A stretch of 21,783 bases of DNA from an uncultured Bacteroidales bacterium (GTDB lineage Bacteria; Bacteroidota; Bacteroidia; Bacteroidales; UBA932). Position 1 is the first letter of the stretch; each line of letters starts with the position of its first letter. The stretch spans positions 1-21,783 of the forward strand of contig CAKVDS010000044.1 in assembly GCA_934726455.1 (NCBI GenBank), in the 5' to 3' direction. Shown in pieces: positions 21,147-21,783 of the stretch. The position numbers and the translations under genes were made by a program. Under the pieces are notes generated by a model. That model was not told where the DNA came from. It did no database searches and saw only the letters and a list, made by a program, of their open reading frames with translations.

Positions 21147-21783
21147 ATGAATAAATACTTGAAAGCGGCGTTGTACGCCCTGCTGTTTTACGCCTTCGCA
21201 TTTCTGGTGGAGTGCCTCGGCTTTATCGGCCCGTTCTTCTGGGTCTATGGTGCTACTTTCGGAGCACTCGTCCTGTGGTTTCCTTACTCAAAACTTTACA
21301 AAACTCTGGATTTCGGAGCGGCGTTGCTGCCTGCCATAGTAGTCGTGCTGATCAACGGCGTCATCGGAGAGCTTGATGCCCTGTTTGCCGGGATTGCACT
21401 TGGATGTGCGGTGCTCGCCGAACTTGCGAGGAAAGTGTTCAAGAGTGGCGGATACGTGGCAAGTTACACCGTGTTCTCCCTCATCCCGTATGCCTCAACA
21501 TTGAGGATGTGGGTGCTGAGAGATGCTTCTTATCCGATGGCGGTCAATGAGATGGGAGTGGAGTATGCCGACAGGCTCATGGCCATCACTCCGGCTTGGG
21601 CCTGCCCTCTGACGATAGTTGTCACCATGATTGTGGCGGCGCTGGTGGCTTCTGTACCTGGATTCTGGAACAATGCCTCCCGTCCTTCAGGACGTATGGG
21701 CAGGCTGATGATCCGTTTCATGAATTTTTCCCACACCCCGTCAGCGCATTGGAACCTCTCCCAGCTCGCCTGGGGCAAAGACT
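21147..21783 (+). CDS. Integral membrane protein resembling an ECF-transporter S component, 3' end outside the window
   Basis: The frame is open from the ATG at 21147 to the window end (212 codons seen). It begins MNKYLKAALYALLFYAFAF and has about five or six hydrophobic segments with short polar loops, including CLGFIGPFFWVYGATFGALV, a RKVFKSGGYVASYTVFSLIP loop and ITPAWACPLTIVVTMIVAAL. The pattern recalls the S components of energy-coupling factor transporters in the MptD/Trep_Strep group, which bind a small vitamin-like substrate and work with an ECF ATPase module. Such an ATPase/T-component gene may follow outside the window. The polar tail from about residue 175 (NNASRPSGRMGRL...) is longer than I would expect, so the assignment is tentative. 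No substrate or riboswitch was found upstream. Confidence 0.6.
   Translation, partial: MNKYLKAALYALLFYAFAFLVECLGFIGPFFWVYGATFGALVLWFPYSKLYKTLDFGAALLPAIVVVLINGVIGELDALFAGIALGCAVLAELARKVFKSGGYVASYTVFSLIPYASTLRMWVLRDASYPMAVNEMGVEYADRLMAITPAWACPLTIVVTMIVAALVASVPGFWNNASRPSGRMGRLMIRFMNFSHTPSAHWNLSQLAWGKD

Overview
The window looks like a chromosomal segment of a moderately GC-rich Bacteroidota, most likely Bacteroidales. Three things point there: TAnnTTTG -7 promoter boxes a few bases before several starts, a hybrid two-component regulator with an AraC-type output domain, and TonB-dependent receptors with Bacteroidota-style neighbours. Genus cannot be fixed from the sequence; an Alistipes-, Prevotella- or Cryptobacteroides-like genome would fit.

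Layout. (1) 1-6968: a carbohydrate-utilisation block. It holds the 3' part of a hybrid two-component regulator, then an SGNH acetylesterase lipoprotein, a GPH-family sugar symporter and a cytoplasmic GH43 glycosidase, tightly packed on the + strand. The set resembles the intracellular and transport arm of a xylan or xylo-oligosaccharide locus. The regulator appears to have lost its phospho-accepting His and Asp and other catalytic motifs. (2) 6965-8197 (-): an iron-sulfur L-serine ammonia-lyase, convergent with the GH43 gene and sharing its stop-codon bases. (3) 8247-12775: a divergent + strand cluster of two TonB-dependent receptors and a small exported CxxC heavy-metal-associated protein, followed by a decayed lipoprotein gene and a strong intrinsic terminator. 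This is plausibly a metal-uptake cluster.

(4) About 12776-18945: an AT-rich, apparently acquired defence region. It contains a small minus-strand hypothetical gene whose 3' end runs through the terminator, and a three-gene methyltransferase / DUF3883-type nuclease / methyltransferase operon (M-R-M, both methyltransferases C5-cytosine type) behind a 24-bp perfect palindrome that contains the promoter -7 box. It also contains an AbiEi/AbiEii type IV toxin-antitoxin pair with its own palindromic operator. The abiE pair lies between two direct copies of a flavin reductase (flavoredoxin-like) gene. The left copy carries an in-frame 258-bp internal deletion at a 6-bp microhomology; the right copy is intact. 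The shared 5' 270 bp is identical in both, so the duplication or conversion is recent.

(5) 18950-20550: the intact flavin reductase, translationally coupled (GTGA) to an HTH_42/AlkZ-like winged-helix protein. (6) 20551-21146: almost 600 bp without a credible gene, packed with short tandem repeats and at least seven small hairpins, two pairs of which reuse the same arm sequences. (7) 21147-end: a partial integral membrane protein resembling an ECF-transporter S component.

The items most worth a second look are the M-R-M operon with its palindromic promoter, the abiE module bracketed by direct repeats, the regulator lacking phosphorelay residues, and the hairpin array.
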